Assembly: GCF_001314875.1 (NCBI RefSeq)
Contig: NZ_LJZS01000010.1
Location: 1-64,000, forward strand
Length of the DNA stretch: 64,000 bases
Direction of reading: 5' to 3'
DNA from: Halomonas sp. HL-48
GTDB lineage: Bacteria; Pseudomonadota; Gammaproteobacteria; Pseudomonadales; Halomonadaceae
The notes below the pieces were generated by a model that worked only from the letters and a program-made list of their open reading frames with translations, did not search any database and had not been told where the DNA came from. The first letter of the stretch is position 1; each line of letters begins with the position of its first letter. Made by a program: the position numbers and the translations under genes. This document shows positions 31,548 through 40,599 of this stretch, one piece after another.

Positions 31548-32570
31548 ATGACGTTAGATGCGCCACCTAACGGACGCAATGCAAAGGGCCAAACCCGCCG
31601 AGTCGGTGTTGAAATCGAGTTTGCCGGTCTTCCGCCTCGCGATACGGCACAGATTGTACGCGAGCTGTTTGGTGGCGAGCTTAACGTGGTCAGCCCTCAT
31701 CGGCTACTGGTCGAGGGCACCCGTTGGGGGGAGTTTGGCATTGAGCTGGATACCCAGTATGCCCATCCGGACAAGGCGCTACTGGAAGCGGGTCAAGCGC
31801 AGGACAGCGAATGGGCCCGCCAGCACCACCATCACCGCCTGGAGTTCCACCGCAAAACCCGCGAGCTGATTGGCGACATGGTGACCGGCCTGGTACCCAC
31901 CGAAATCGTCTGCCCACCGGTGCCCTGGGACGAGCTTTCCGATCTCGATAGCCTTTTCGAGGCGTTGCGGGCGCACGGCGCCAAGGGCACGGATGCCAGT
32001 TTACTCTACGGCTTCGGGCTGCACCTCAACCCCGAAATCGAGCGCGATGACGTGGATTACCTGCTGTCGATGCTCCGCGCTTACCTGCTGATGGCAAGCT
32101 GGCTTCGCGATGAAATCAAGGTGGATATCACCCGCGAGGTCCTCCCTCACGCCAATCCTTTTCCCAAAGAGTACGCGCTCAAGGTGCTGGATCGTCAGTA
32201 CACGCCGGATCTCGACACGCTGATTGACGACTACCTGCATTTTAATCCGACCCGCAACCGCGAGCTGGACTTGTTGCCGCTGTTTGCCTATCTGCGCCCC
32301 GACCATCCCCACAAGCTACTGCATAGCGAGCTGACCAAGCCGCGGCCGACGTTTCACTACCGGCTGCCCAATGCGCAGCTATCGGAGCCTCACTGGGGGG
32401 CCGTTACCGAATGGAATCGCTGGGCCGCCGTCGAGCATCTGGCCGCCGCTCAGGAGTCCCTGTCTGCTCGTTGCGACGACTACATCGCCCTGCATAATCG
32501 GCCCTGGACCATCCGTATGACCAGCCGTATCAAGCGCTGGTGGCACGGTGTTGCGGCGACGAAACGCTGA
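31548..32570 (+). CDS. Amidoligase-family protein
   Basis: A 340-residue protein with the amidoligase signature (PF12224): RVGVEIEFAGLP near residue 20, IELDTQYAHPD, LYGFGLHLNPEI and DLLPLFAYLRPD. These glutamine-synthetase-like ATP-dependent enzymes are predicted to form amide bonds on peptides or small molecules. It is followed 45 bp later by a class I amidohydrolase, a pairing noted in comparative studies of amidoligases. The substrate is unknown. The pair may build and edit a gamma-glutamyl-type amide. Confidence 0.8.
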   Translation: MTLDAPPNGRNAKGQTRRVGVEIEFAGLPPRDTAQIVRELFGGELNVVSPHRLLVEGTRWGEFGIELDTQYAHPDKALLEAGQAQDSEWARQHHHHRLEFHRKTRELIGDMVTGLVPTEIVCPPVPWDELSDLDSLFEALRAHGAKGTDASLLYGFGLHLNPEIERDDVDYLLSMLRAYLLMASWLRDEIKVDITREVLPHANPFPKEYALKVLDRQYTPDLDTLIDDYLHFNPTRNRELDLLPLFAYLRPDHPHKLLHSELTKPRPTFHYRLPNAQLSEPHWGAVTEWNRWAAVEHLAAAQESLSARCDDYIALHNRPWTIRMTSRIKRWWHGVAATKR

Positions 32571-32615
32571 TACCTTGAAATCGACCCATCCACATCGACC
32601 AAAGAGTGCCGTTGC

Positions 32616-33299
32616 ATGGCCCGCCCGTTAATTGGCATCACCACCTCCGACGCAAAAAGCCAGCTTGCCTGGTGGTTCGACTGGTTCGCCGTCTGGCGCC
32701 ATGGTGGGCGACCGCTACGCCTGTCTCCGTCAAGGCCCAAGCCCAAGCACCTGGATGGACTGATCATTGGCGGCGGCGATGATATTGAAGCGTCACTGTA
32801 TGGTGGGGAGGTGCAGCTTGATGTGCGCCTGGACCTTGCTCGGGATGAACTGGAGCTCAACCTGCTCGAACGCTTCATCCCTCAACATACCCCGGTCCTG
32901 GGTATCTGTCGGGGTGCTCAACTGATCAACGTGCACCTCGGCGGCACCCTCGACCCGGATATCTACACGACCCACGAAGGGCTCAAGCGTCGAAGGACGG
33001 TACTGCCGCGCAAAACGGTGGATATCGTCGGGGCCAGCCAGCTCCATCGCCTGCTCGGCGTTACCTGGTGCCGGGTGAATAGCCTTCATCACCAGGCCGT
33101 CAACCGGGCGGGTGAGGGTATCGACATTGTCGCCCGCGATCGCGACGGCCTGGTGCAGGGTATCGAGTCCCGGGACCACGACTTCCTGATTGGCGTGCAG
33201 TGGCACCCCGAGTGGCTGATCTTCAACCGCCCCCAGCAGCGGCTGATTCGCGCGCTAGTGGCGGCGGCTGAGCGCCATCAGTTGGGCATCACGCGTTAA
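32616..33299 (+). CDS. Class I glutamine amidotransferase-like hydrolase (peptidase C26)
   Basis: A 227-residue protein of the gamma-glutamyl-GABA hydrolase/PuuD type. The catalytic triad is visible: nucleophile Cys98 in LGICRGAQLINV, and His197 with Glu199 in GVQWHPEW. The N-terminal PLIGITTSD is shortened relative to PuuD. It forms a likely two-gene operon with the amidoligase and may remove or supply the amide group that the amidoligase handles. Its end overlaps the convergent tpx gene by 11 bp. Confidence 0.82.
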   Translation: MARPLIGITTSDAKSQLAWWFDWFAVWRHGGRPLRLSPSRPKPKHLDGLIIGGGDDIEASLYGGEVQLDVRLDLARDELELNLLERFIPQHTPVLGICRGAQLINVHLGGTLDPDIYTTHEGLKRRRTVLPRKTVDIVGASQLHRLLGVTWCRVNSLHHQAVNRAGEGIDIVARDRDGLVQGIESRDHDFLIGVQWHPEWLIFNRPQQRLIRALVAAAERHQLGITR

Positions 33300-33792
33300 G
33301 CACGGCCAGCGCGGCGGCGTAGTCCGGCTCGTTCTTGAGCTCGCTGACAAGCTCGCTGTGCAACACGCGGTTGTCAACATCCAGAACCACGACCGCACGG
33401 GCGCAAAGCCCTTCCATCGCACTGTTGCAAAGCGCCACGCCCCAGGCTTCCTGGAACTCACGATGACGGAAGGTGGAGAGCGTCTCGACCTCATCGAGCC
33501 CTTCCGCGCCGCAAAAGCGCTTGGCCGCAAACGGCAGGTCGGCGGACACCACCAGTACCACGGTGTTGTCCAGCTTGGAGGCCAGCTCATTGAACTGCCG
33601 GGTCGACATCGCACAGGTCGGCGTATCGACGCTGGGAATGATGTTGAGCACCTTGCGCTTGCCCTGGTAAGTATCCAGGGTGACATCCTTGAGCTCGCCG
33701 TTGGTCAGCGTCATCGCCGGGGCTTGCTGGCCGGGGGCAGGCAGGTTGCCGGCCACGTCCATCGGTTCACCCGCACGGGTTATCTGTTGCAT
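33289..33792 (-). CDS. tpx: Thiol peroxidase
   Basis: Tpx reduces hydrogen peroxide and alkyl hydroperoxides with thioredoxin. The 167-residue atypical 2-Cys peroxiredoxin has the peroxidatic Cys60 in VDTPTCAMSTRQFNE and the resolving Cys94 in FCGAEGLDEVETLS, one residue offset from the E. coli enzyme. AGGAG precedes the ATG. The gene is convergent with the C26 hydrolase and divergent from the amidotransferase at 33927. Confidence 0.95.
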   Translation of the reverse strand: MQQITRAGEPMDVAGNLPAPGQQAPAMTLTNGELKDVTLDTYQGKRKVLNIIPSVDTPTCAMSTRQFNELASKLDNTVVLVVSADLPFAAKRFCGAEGLDEVETLSTFRHREFQEAWGVALCNSAMEGLCARAVVVLDVDNRVLHSELVSELKNEPDYAAALAVLNA

Positions 33793-33926
33793 ATCAGGCT
33801 CCTAAACGTAATATGGGCTTACGGATGCACCTTACATGGGAATCGCCCCGGCAGGCTATTGTTTCTGTCGTTGTTGACGACCTTGACACCCTTCAACGAC
33901 CCCTCGGCGCCAGGGTGGGAGCCAGC

Positions 33927-34643
33927 ATGTCCTCTTTAGTGATTATTAAAACCGGTGACGCCTTCCCGGAAGTCGTCGATGCGCACGGCGACTTCGAACA
34001 GCTTTTTATCCGCCCGCTTCGCGAGGCGCTGCCGAAAGCGCTGACGTTAAGCGTGTGGGATGCCCGCGATGAGGTGCCGACCATGCCCGCCGCGGCGTAT
34101 GCCGGCGTTATCATCACCGGCTCGCACAGCATGGTCAGCGAAGCACCTCCCTGGAGCGAGGCGCTCAAGCCCTGGCTGCGCCAGGCGCTGGCGGACGAGG
34201 TGCCGATGCTGGGGGTGTGCTACGGCCATCAGTTGATGGCTGCGGCATTCGACGGTATCAGCGATTACCATCCTGCCGGCCGCGAGTCGGGCACGCATTC
34301 GGTGCGCCTCACCCAGGCGGGCCAGGAAGACCCGCTATTCGGCCAGCTGCCGGCGTGTTTCACGGCCCACCTGACCCATGCCCAGTCGGTCATGCAGCTG
34401 CCGCCCGGCACCACGATTCTGGCGCATAACCGCCACGACGCGCACCAGGCACTGCGCTACGGGCCACGCCAGTGGAGCGTACAGTTTCACCCGGAATTCA
34501 CCGCGCCGGTCATGCGCGCTTACCTGGAACGGCAGCAGGCCGCGCTGCGCGATCAGGGCGACGACCCCGAGGCATTGCTCCAAAGCGTGGAAGACACCCC
34601 GGCGGCCTCCAGCCTGCTGCGCCGCTTTTTGGCCTTCGTCTAG
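33927..34643 (+). CDS. Glutamine amidotransferase class I protein (YfeJ-like)
   Basis: A stand-alone 238-residue GATase1 domain, similar to GMP-synthase-like YfeJ proteins. The triad is Cys98 in LGVCYGHQLM with His188 and Glu190 in QFHPEF. ATG 33927 (MSSLVIIKTG) has GGTGGGA upstream; the longer frame from 33813 lies in the divergent promoter region. No partner synthase subunit is adjacent, so the physiological acceptor of the ammonia, or the hydrolysed substrate, is unknown. Confidence 0.82.
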   Translation: MSSLVIIKTGDAFPEVVDAHGDFEQLFIRPLREALPKALTLSVWDARDEVPTMPAAAYAGVIITGSHSMVSEAPPWSEALKPWLRQALADEVPMLGVCYGHQLMAAAFDGISDYHPAGRESGTHSVRLTQAGQEDPLFGQLPACFTAHLTHAQSVMQLPPGTTILAHNRHDAHQALRYGPRQWSVQFHPEFTAPVMRAYLERQQAALRDQGDDPEALLQSVEDTPAASSLLRRFLAFV

Positions 34644-34650
34644 CATCGCT

Positions 34651-35373
34651 CTAGCGGGCAGGCGCGCGCTTTTCGTCGCGCTGTGATGCCAGCCGGTCGG
34701 CCAGGCGAGTGGGTTCGGGCAGCTTGGTCGCCCCGAGGCAGCGCATAACCCAGCAAAGCGAGGTGTCCAGACACAGTCTGTGGCCGGGAGAAACGAACAC
34801 CGGTTTGACCTTGGCGCGGGAGCGAAGCACCGCGCCGATCACCTCACCGCCGGCGGTCAGCGGCACCCAGTCGCCCCGCGCCTCACCCACCTCGGCATGC
34901 CTGCCCGTCAGCCGTGATTTGGCAATGCCAATGGTGGGCAGGTCCAGCCACAGGCCTAAGTGGGCCGCGACGCCTAGACGGCGCGGGTGGGCAATGCCCT
35001 GCCCGTCCACCATCACCAGCTCGGGCGTCACGCTGAGTTTCTCGAACGCGCCAAGCGCGGCGGGAATCTCGCGAAACGACAGCAGCCCGGGGATATAGGG
35101 CATGCGTGTCGGCTCACGATGCACCACCTCCTCGACCACGGCCAGGTGGGAGGCAGCGCTCGGGTCCCAGCGTAGCACCACCACCGCCGCCCGGGTGGTG
35201 GCGCCTTGATCTTCGAAGCCAATATCCACTCCGGCGATATGTTGTACCGGATCGATACGGTCGCTAAGCACCAGCCGCTTCGCCAACTGGGTCTGCAGTG
35301 CCATGGCCTGTTTAGGCGCCAGGTTCCATGCGTGTAGCGATGTCGCTATATTTCCTCCCTGATCGTCCATCAT
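34651..35373 (-). CDS. nfi: Endonuclease V
   Basis: Endonuclease V nicks DNA near deoxyinosine and starts repair of deaminated adenine. The protein (240 residues from 35373) has the catalytic Asp50 in AGVDIGF, the substrate-wedge region RMPYIPGLLSFREIP, and the family hallmark MVDGQGIAHPRRLGVAAHLG. The frame stays open to 35421, but those extra codons lie inside the terminator of the upstream helicase gene, so 35373 or the adjacent ATG at 35370 is the better start. No clear ribosome site. Confidence 0.92.
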   Translation of the reverse strand: MMDDQGGNIATSLHAWNLAPKQAMALQTQLAKRLVLSDRIDPVQHIAGVDIGFEDQGATTRAAVVVLRWDPSAASHLAVVEEVVHREPTRMPYIPGLLSFREIPAALGAFEKLSVTPELVMVDGQGIAHPRRLGVAAHLGLWLDLPTIGIAKSRLTGRHAEVGEARGDWVPLTAGGEVIGAVLRSRAKVKPVFVSPGHRLCLDTSLCWVMRCLGATKLPEPTRLADRLASQRDEKRAPAR

Positions 35374-35391
35374 CCTGACGGACAAGGTAGC

Positions 35392-35430
35392 AAAAAAACG
35401 CCCCCGGGCCTGGAAAGGCACGGGGGCGTT
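35392..35430 (-). terminator. Terminator of the DEAD-box helicase gene
   Basis: AACGCCCCCG (35397-35406) and CGGGGGCGTT (35421-35430) form a 10-bp stem, with an inner GCC/GGC pairing. On the minus strand it ends in seven T. It follows the helicase stop codon (35472) by 41 bases and separates it from nfi. Confidence 0.85.
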
Positions 35431-35471
35431 GGGATCTATTCCGTTGCCGCCTGGCGGCAGCCGGTTAGTCC

Positions 35472-37184
35472 TTAGGCGCGTTCGCGGCGACGAATTGGCG
35501 CATCGCCTTCGTCACGACGACGGCGCGGCGCACGCTCGGGTGCGCTGTCTTCGCTGATTTCCAGCGGGCGACCGGCAACCCGGGCACGCGCCATCTTGGT
35601 CAGGATGGTAGACGGCAGGCCGCTGGGCAGCTCGACTACCGAGAAGGCGTTACGGATATCGATGCGGCCGATACGCGCGCCTTCAATACCCCCTTCGTTC
35701 GCCAGGGCGCCTACCAGCTGGCCGGGCTTGACGCCGTCTTTGTGGCCAACGGAAACGCGGTAGCGAGTCATGCCTTCGCTGGGTGTGCTGGAGCGTTCGC
35801 GACGCGCGCCCGGCTTACCGGCTGACGCGCCGTCACGCGAGGGCTTTTCCTTGCGCGGCGCCTGCAGGCGACCAATCGGCGCTTCGTCAGCGCGGGCCAT
35901 GGCGGCAAAGGCACAGGCCAGCTCGACGGGGTCATGACCTTCTTCAACCAGACGCTCGACCAGGGCACGCTGCTCGTCAGCACCCTTGGTGAGTGCGGCC
36001 ACGACGCGATGATGGAAGACATCGTCACGGTGGGCACGGATCGCGGTTTCGTCAGGCAGCGGCATTTCGGACATTTTCTGACCGGTTGCTTGTTCCATCC
36101 AGCCCACTTTGCGGCCTTCACGGAAACCGGCAAAGGTAATCGCGATGCCGCTACGCCCGGCACGACCGGTACGCCCGATACGGTGGGTGTAGGCTTCCGC
36201 ATCCTGGGGCAGGTCGTAATTGATCACGTGGGTGATACGCGACACGTCAAGGCCACGCGCAGCCACATCGGTGGCAATCAGCACATCGACCTTGCCACGC
36301 TTCAAGCGGGTGATGGTGCGCTCGCGCAGGCTCTGATCGAGATCGCCCGAGAGGCCAGCGGCGTTAACGCCACGCGCGGTCAACTGCTCGACCAGGGTGG
36401 TACAGGCGGCACGGGTACGCACAAAGACGATGGCGCCATCGACGGGCTCGACTTCGAGGATACGCGCCAGGGCTTCAAGCTTGGCGCCACCGTCAACACG
36501 GACGATGCGCTGCTCGATGTTTTCACCGGTGGTGGTGCGCGACTCAATCGCCACCTTGACCGGGTCAACCAGATAGCGGTTAACAATGCGCTCGATTTCG
36601 GTCGGCAACGTCGCCGAGAAGAACACACGCTGAGCATCTTTCGGGGTATCGGCAACCACGCGTTTTACGTCGTCGATAAAGCCCATGCGCAGCATTTCGT
36701 CGGCTTCGTCGAGCACCAGGGCAGACAGGCCGTCAAGCTTCAGGCTGCCGCGATCAAGGTGGTCGATAATCCGGCCGGGGGTGCCGACAATCACCTGGGC
36801 GCCGCGCTTCAGCGCGCCCAGCTGTTCACGGTATTCCTGGCCGCCACACAGGATCGCGACTTCGAGACCCTTGAGGTTTTGGCCATACTTGCTGAACGAG
36901 GCGGCAACCTGCTGCGCCAGCTCGCGGGTCGGCGCCATGACGAGCACCTGAGGTTCGCGACGCGTCAGTTCCAGACGCGACAACAATGGCAATGCAAACG
37001 CAGCGGTTTTGCCGGTGCCGGTTTGTGCCTGGCCCAGCATATCGCGGCCTTCCAGCAGCGCAGGAATCGTCTGCGCCTGGATCGGCGAGGGAATTTCGTA
37101 GCCCTGTGCTTCAACAGCAGACAGAACGGCAGGCAATAGAGCCAGATCGCCGAAGCTCGGCGAGGCGACAGAAGTCGAGGTCAT
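35472..37184 (-). CDS. deaD: DEAD-box ATP-dependent RNA helicase, DeaD/CsdA type
   Basis: A 570-residue helicase: Q motif near residue 8, Walker A AQTGTGKT (about 55), DEAD in LVLDEADEM, SAT, the second RecA domain with TDVAARGLD and HRIGRTGRAG, and a C-terminal DbpA-type RNA-binding domain (about 455-535, YRVSVGHKDGVKPGQL). A basic Arg-rich tail follows. CsdA homologs unwind structured RNA in ribosome assembly and cold adaptation. The upstream gap exceeds 500 bp, consistent with a long leader as in cold-shock genes. A GCCGG/CCGGC hairpin sits close to the start. Confidence 0.94.
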   Translation of the reverse strand: MTSTSVASPSFGDLALLPAVLSAVEAQGYEIPSPIQAQTIPALLEGRDMLGQAQTGTGKTAAFALPLLSRLELTRREPQVLVMAPTRELAQQVAASFSKYGQNLKGLEVAILCGGQEYREQLGALKRGAQVIVGTPGRIIDHLDRGSLKLDGLSALVLDEADEMLRMGFIDDVKRVVADTPKDAQRVFFSATLPTEIERIVNRYLVDPVKVAIESRTTTGENIEQRIVRVDGGAKLEALARILEVEPVDGAIVFVRTRAACTTLVEQLTARGVNAAGLSGDLDQSLRERTITRLKRGKVDVLIATDVAARGLDVSRITHVINYDLPQDAEAYTHRIGRTGRAGRSGIAITFAGFREGRKVGWMEQATGQKMSEMPLPDETAIRAHRDDVFHHRVVAALTKGADEQRALVERLVEEGHDPVELACAFAAMARADEAPIGRLQAPRKEKPSRDGASAGKPGARRERSSTPSEGMTRYRVSVGHKDGVKPGQLVGALANEGGIEGARIGRIDIRNAFSVVELPSGLPSTILTKMARARVAGRPLEISEDSAPERAPRRRRDEGDAPIRRRERA

Positions 37185-37705
37185 TAATCACACCTTGGTA
37201 GGCCGGTTGTGCCGGCAAAAAACATCGTAAGCGTCTCTGACTCTGTTAATGATGCGCATCAAGTAAGCAGCATCAAATAACATCGGTCCGCAGAGCGGAT
37301 ATCGTCATCAGTGGAGTCGGAGACGCCGGTCGCACCTAGCATCCGGATCGATCACCCCTAGGGTGGCTCAATCCGCCGTGGCGACCTTACTGCGCCGATT
37401 TCACCCGTTTGGTGAAATGCTGGAGGCGCGCCATCTTCACAGCAGCGAACATCTGCCGATAGGGAGATGTTCCAGCAAACGTTTCCAGGTAGCGAGCAAT
37501 AACTTGACAATGGCTACGCAGGCAAACGCTTATCGTCGTGATGGAGGGGTCAACACATGCGAGGAGCGTGCATCCTAACACTGCTATGGGTGGCTGACCA
37601 GTGATTTCAGCGGCTTTTTTTGGGCTGCCTTCCTTGCAGCGAGCCATATTTGAACTAGCCTGATGGGTGCCTATCAATTTCAAGGCACCTCAAAGGAGTG
37701 ATTCG
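37185..37705. other. Intergenic region between deaD and the CsbD gene (521 bp)
   Basis: No credible gene. The frames crossing it on both strands lack ribosome sites and resemble nothing known. Near deaD, GCCGG-TTGTG-CCGGC (about 37202-37216) could form a 5'-leader hairpin just above that gene's ribosome site. The rest should hold the promoters of the two divergent genes, none of which I can place with confidence. Confidence 0.5.
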
Positions 37706-37903
37706 ATGAACTGGGATCAAGTCGAAGGTAGATGGACCGAAATGAAGGGCAAAGCGCGCGCCAGCTGGGGCGAACTGACCGACGATGAGCTGGATCAGAT
37801 CAACGGTAAACGCGAGCAGCTGGTGGGCAAGCTTCAGCAAAAATATGGCTTGGCTAAGGACGAAGCCGAGCGCAAGGCAGACGAGTGGGCAAGCTCTTTA
37901 TAG
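37706..37903 (+). CDS. CsbD-family protein (65 aa)
   Basis: A canonical CsbD/YjbJ-type small protein: MNWDQVEGRWTEMKGKARA, then WGELTDDELDQINGKREQL and YGLAKDEAERKADEW. The E. coli relative YjbJ is a highly abundant stationary-phase and osmotic-stress protein. Start 37706 has AAAGGAG upstream; the frame to 37667 has none. It is followed by an exported PRC-barrel protein, making a probable stress gene pair. Confidence 0.93.
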   Translation: MNWDQVEGRWTEMKGKARASWGELTDDELDQINGKREQLVGKLQQKYGLAKDEAERKADEWASSL

Positions 37904-38023
37904 TCACCCTTTCTATAGTCAAACTTTGCCTCTACATGTCTGCACGTTTATTTCCCTCAATGCGCCTGTCGCTATACAGCGATGAAACGACGCTTGAGCA
38001 TCGTAGCCACAAGGAGAGACGCT

Positions 38024-38524
38024 ATGCGTAAATCTATCCTCACCACCGCCGTCAGTGCCGCTTTGCTAAGCAGCGTTGCCTTCAATGCCAATGCGGCGTC
38101 TGACGAGCCTCAAGGCATGTATTCCGCCAATGACATCATGGATGCGGATGTCTATCTCGAAGGCGACGATACGAACGAAGAGATTGGCGACGTCGACGAC
38201 ATTCTGTTGAATGAAGACATGAAAGTCAGCGCGCTGGTCGTGGAAAGCGGCTCCGTACTCGGCCTTGGCGGCCGTGAAATCGTTGTCGATACCGACTACT
38301 TCAGCCTGGAAACCGATACCGACGGTGACGACACCGAACATCGGATTCTCGTCAATGCCTCTGAAGATGAAGTCAAATCCTTCCCGACCTATGATCGTGA
38401 CTGGTGGGAACAGACCAAAGCGAATGCCCGCGATGCTTGGGAAAGCACTGAAGAAGGGGTAGAAAGCGCTTGGCAGTCCACCCGCGAAGCCATTAATCCA
38501 GATGATGAAGCGATGGAAGAGTAA
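38024..38524 (+). CDS. Exported PRC-barrel domain protein
   Basis: A 166-residue acidic protein with a signal peptide (about 1-24, ending NANA) and a PRC-barrel-like domain (about 32-110: YSANDIMDADVYLEGD, GDVDDILLNEDMKVSALVVE). A C-terminal helical tail carries repeated WESTEE/WQSTRE segments. AAGGAGA precedes the ATG at 38024. The high Asp/Glu content fits a periplasmic protein of a halophile. Role unknown; linkage to CsbD suggests envelope stress. Confidence 0.82.
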   Translation: MRKSILTTAVSAALLSSVAFNANAASDEPQGMYSANDIMDADVYLEGDDTNEEIGDVDDILLNEDMKVSALVVESGSVLGLGGREIVVDTDYFSLETDTDGDDTEHRILVNASEDEVKSFPTYDRDWWEQTKANARDAWESTEEGVESAWQSTREAINPDDEAMEE

Positions 38525-38572
38525 CGCCGTCGTCTTTACCGCTGATCCCGTTACCCGTTAAGGGATAACGAC

Positions 38573-38598
38573 AAAAAGCCACCGCAAGGTGGCTTTTT
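38573..38598. terminator. Bidirectional terminator with GNRA loop
   Basis: AAAAAGCCACC (38573-38583) and GGTGGCTTTTT (38588-38598) form an 11-bp stem around a GCAA tetraloop. It lies between convergent genes and has T-runs on both strands. Confidence 0.93.
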
Positions 38599-38613
38599 GG
38601 TGTCTGAAGATAC

Positions 38614-39609
38614 TCAGGATTTGCGGCGTATCCCCTTGCCTGGCAGTCGCTCACGATCATGGGGGCGATCAAGATCGAGCGCCGGCCCAACCGGCACGAT
38701 GCGCGTAGGATTGATGGTATCGTGGCTGTAGTAGTAATGGCGTTTGATGTGGTCCATGTTGACCGTTTCCGCCACGCCCGGCCATTGATAAAGCTCACGC
38801 ACGTAGTTGGCCAGGTTGGGGAAGTCTTCGATGCGCTTGATGTTGCACTTGAAATGCCCGTAGTACACGGCGTCAAAGCGTATCAGGGTGGTAAACAGTC
38901 GAATATCTGCTTCGGTTAGCCACTCCCCTGCCAGATAACGATGCTCACCCAGGCGTTTTTCCATACGCTCCAGGGATTCAAAAAGCGCACGCACGTGCTT
39001 TTCGTATACCTGCTGTTCGGTGGCAAAGCCTGATTTGTATACGCCATTATTGATGTGATCGTAGACATCGTCGTTGACCTCATCAATCACATTGCGCAAA
39101 TCGGCAGGATAGAAATCCAGATCATTGCCGGTCAGCCCATCGAAGGCATCATTGAGTATGCGTACCAGATCGGCGGATTCATTATTGACGATGGCGTTAC
39201 GCTGCTTGTCCCAGAGAACGGGAACGGTAACGCGCCCGGTATAGGCAGGGTCCGTCATCGTATAAAGCTGGTGATGAAACTCGGCACCGTTGATAGGGTC
39301 GCCACTGGCCCCTTCGTCCTGATGGTAGGTCCATCCCTGATCGAGCATCAAAGGGCTGACGTGCGAGGCGCCAATCACCGAATCGAGGCCCTTAAGCGTT
39401 CGCATGATGAGGGTGCGGTGAGCCCAGGGGCAGGCAAGCGACACATAAAGGTGGTAACGATCGTGTTCGGCGGGGTGGCAGCGGCGATCGCCGTCAGGGG
39501 TGTCGCCCACCCAGTCGCGTAGCTGGGCGGATTCGCGAACAAATTCGCCGCCATGCTTCTTGGTGTCGTACCACTGATCGTGCCATTTACCTTCAATCAA
39601 CAAGCCCAT
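38614..39609 (-). CDS. yqjG: Glutathionyl-hydroquinone reductase-like protein (Omega/Xi GST)
   Basis: A 331-residue glutathione transferase of the ECM4/YqjG group, which reduce glutathionyl-hydroquinones. It has the thioredoxin-like N-domain with the catalytic Cys60 in LACPWAHRTLIM, and the all-helical C-domain (LAGEWLTEADIRLFTTLIRFD). Start 39609 is chosen because GGAGAGG precedes it; the upstream frame to 39669 has no ribosome site. A LysR gene lies 75 bp upstream on the same strand. Confidence 0.88.
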   Translation of the reverse strand: MGLLIEGKWHDQWYDTKKHGGEFVRESAQLRDWVGDTPDGDRRCHPAEHDRYHLYVSLACPWAHRTLIMRTLKGLDSVIGASHVSPLMLDQGWTYHQDEGASGDPINGAEFHHQLYTMTDPAYTGRVTVPVLWDKQRNAIVNNESADLVRILNDAFDGLTGNDLDFYPADLRNVIDEVNDDVYDHINNGVYKSGFATEQQVYEKHVRALFESLERMEKRLGEHRYLAGEWLTEADIRLFTTLIRFDAVYYGHFKCNIKRIEDFPNLANYVRELYQWPGVAETVNMDHIKRHYYYSHDTINPTRIVPVGPALDLDRPHDRERLPGKGIRRKS

Positions 39610-39684
39610 ATCGCCTCTCCTCAGAACGTTAGCGTTGGCTAAGCATACGCCAGAGGCGACCCGACTCAAGCGGATGTTTTACCG

Positions 39685-40599
39685 CTATTCATTCGACACA
39701 ATCGAATCCTCGGGCGCGCACTCGCGGACCGCCTGGCGAAGTGCTGCCGCCATGGCATGGGCCGCGGGCCCGGCCCGATCCTGATCGCGAAAAATCAATT
39801 GGATGGGCACCTCCCGAATACTGCCCGCGGCCAGTGGTAGCGGCTTGAGCTGGCCATCGCGAAGCTCTTGCTCAATGCGCGTTTCCGGCATCCAGGCAAA
39901 CCCCAGGCCACGCCTGAGCATATCGAGCGAGGTATTGAGATGGCTCACCGTCCAGCGCTGCTCGGCTTTGAGCCACCCGGCATTGGTGGACTGACGCAGC
40001 GCGGAGTCGCGCACCACCAGTTGGCGGTATTGGGCAAGGTCGCGTAGATCCAACGACCGGCCCAGCCGATGCAGCGCGTGCGTTGGGTGAGCCACGGCGA
40101 CAAACCTGACCATTACCAGCGGCTCACCGAGAAACCCTTGCGCCTCGATGCCCGAGATCACCAGATCGGCACGGCCGTCGTAAAGCATTTCGATGCCGCC
40201 ATTTAATACGCTTTCAAATAGCTGCACGCGCACCTGGGGGTAGGTTTCCGAAAATCGCTCCAGCGCTTTTGCCTGGGCCGCGGCGGGGAACACCTGGTCA
40301 ATCGCCAGTACCACTTCAGCTTCGAGTCCGGCCGCAAGCCGCGAGGCGACATCTTCCAATGATTCGGCACTCTCGATCAGCTGACGCGCCCGACGCAGCA
40401 GCAGTTCACCCGCTTCGGTCAACCGCACCTGGCGGCCCACCGGCTCGAGCACCTGAACCCCTAACTGCTCTTCCAATTTATGTACTGCGTGATTCAGCGT
40501 TGAGGGGCTTTTATGCACGGCCTCGGCGGCCCGAGCAAACCCTCCATGGTCAACCACTGCGGCAAGCATCTGCCACTGTGCAAGTGTTACCCGAGACAT
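39685..40599 (-). CDS. LysR-family transcriptional regulator
   Basis: A 304-residue LysR protein. The winged helix-turn-helix is at the N-terminus (about 5-65: GGFARAAEAVHKSPSTLNHAVHKLEEQLG) and the co-inducer-binding domain follows (about 90-295). It is immediately upstream of, and in the same direction as, the glutathionyl-hydroquinone reductase gene, so it may control that gene or the divergent region 40600-41061. The ligand is unknown. Confidence 0.9.
   Translation of the reverse strand: MSRVTLAQWQMLAAVVDHGGFARAAEAVHKSPSTLNHAVHKLEEQLGVQVLEPVGRQVRLTEAGELLLRRARQLIESAESLEDVASRLAAGLEAEVVLAIDQVFPAAAQAKALERFSETYPQVRVQLFESVLNGGIEMLYDGRADLVISGIEAQGFLGEPLVMVRFVAVAHPTHALHRLGRSLDLRDLAQYRQLVVRDSALRQSTNAGWLKAEQRWTVSHLNTSLDMLRRGLGFAWMPETRIEQELRDGQLKPLPLAAGSIREVPIQLIFRDQDRAGPAAHAMAAALRQAVRECAPEDSIVSNE

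Noticed and set aside
37363-37683. Small frames on both strands in the deaD-CsbD gap
   Set aside because: No ribosome sites, no recognisable protein features, and they overlap each other.
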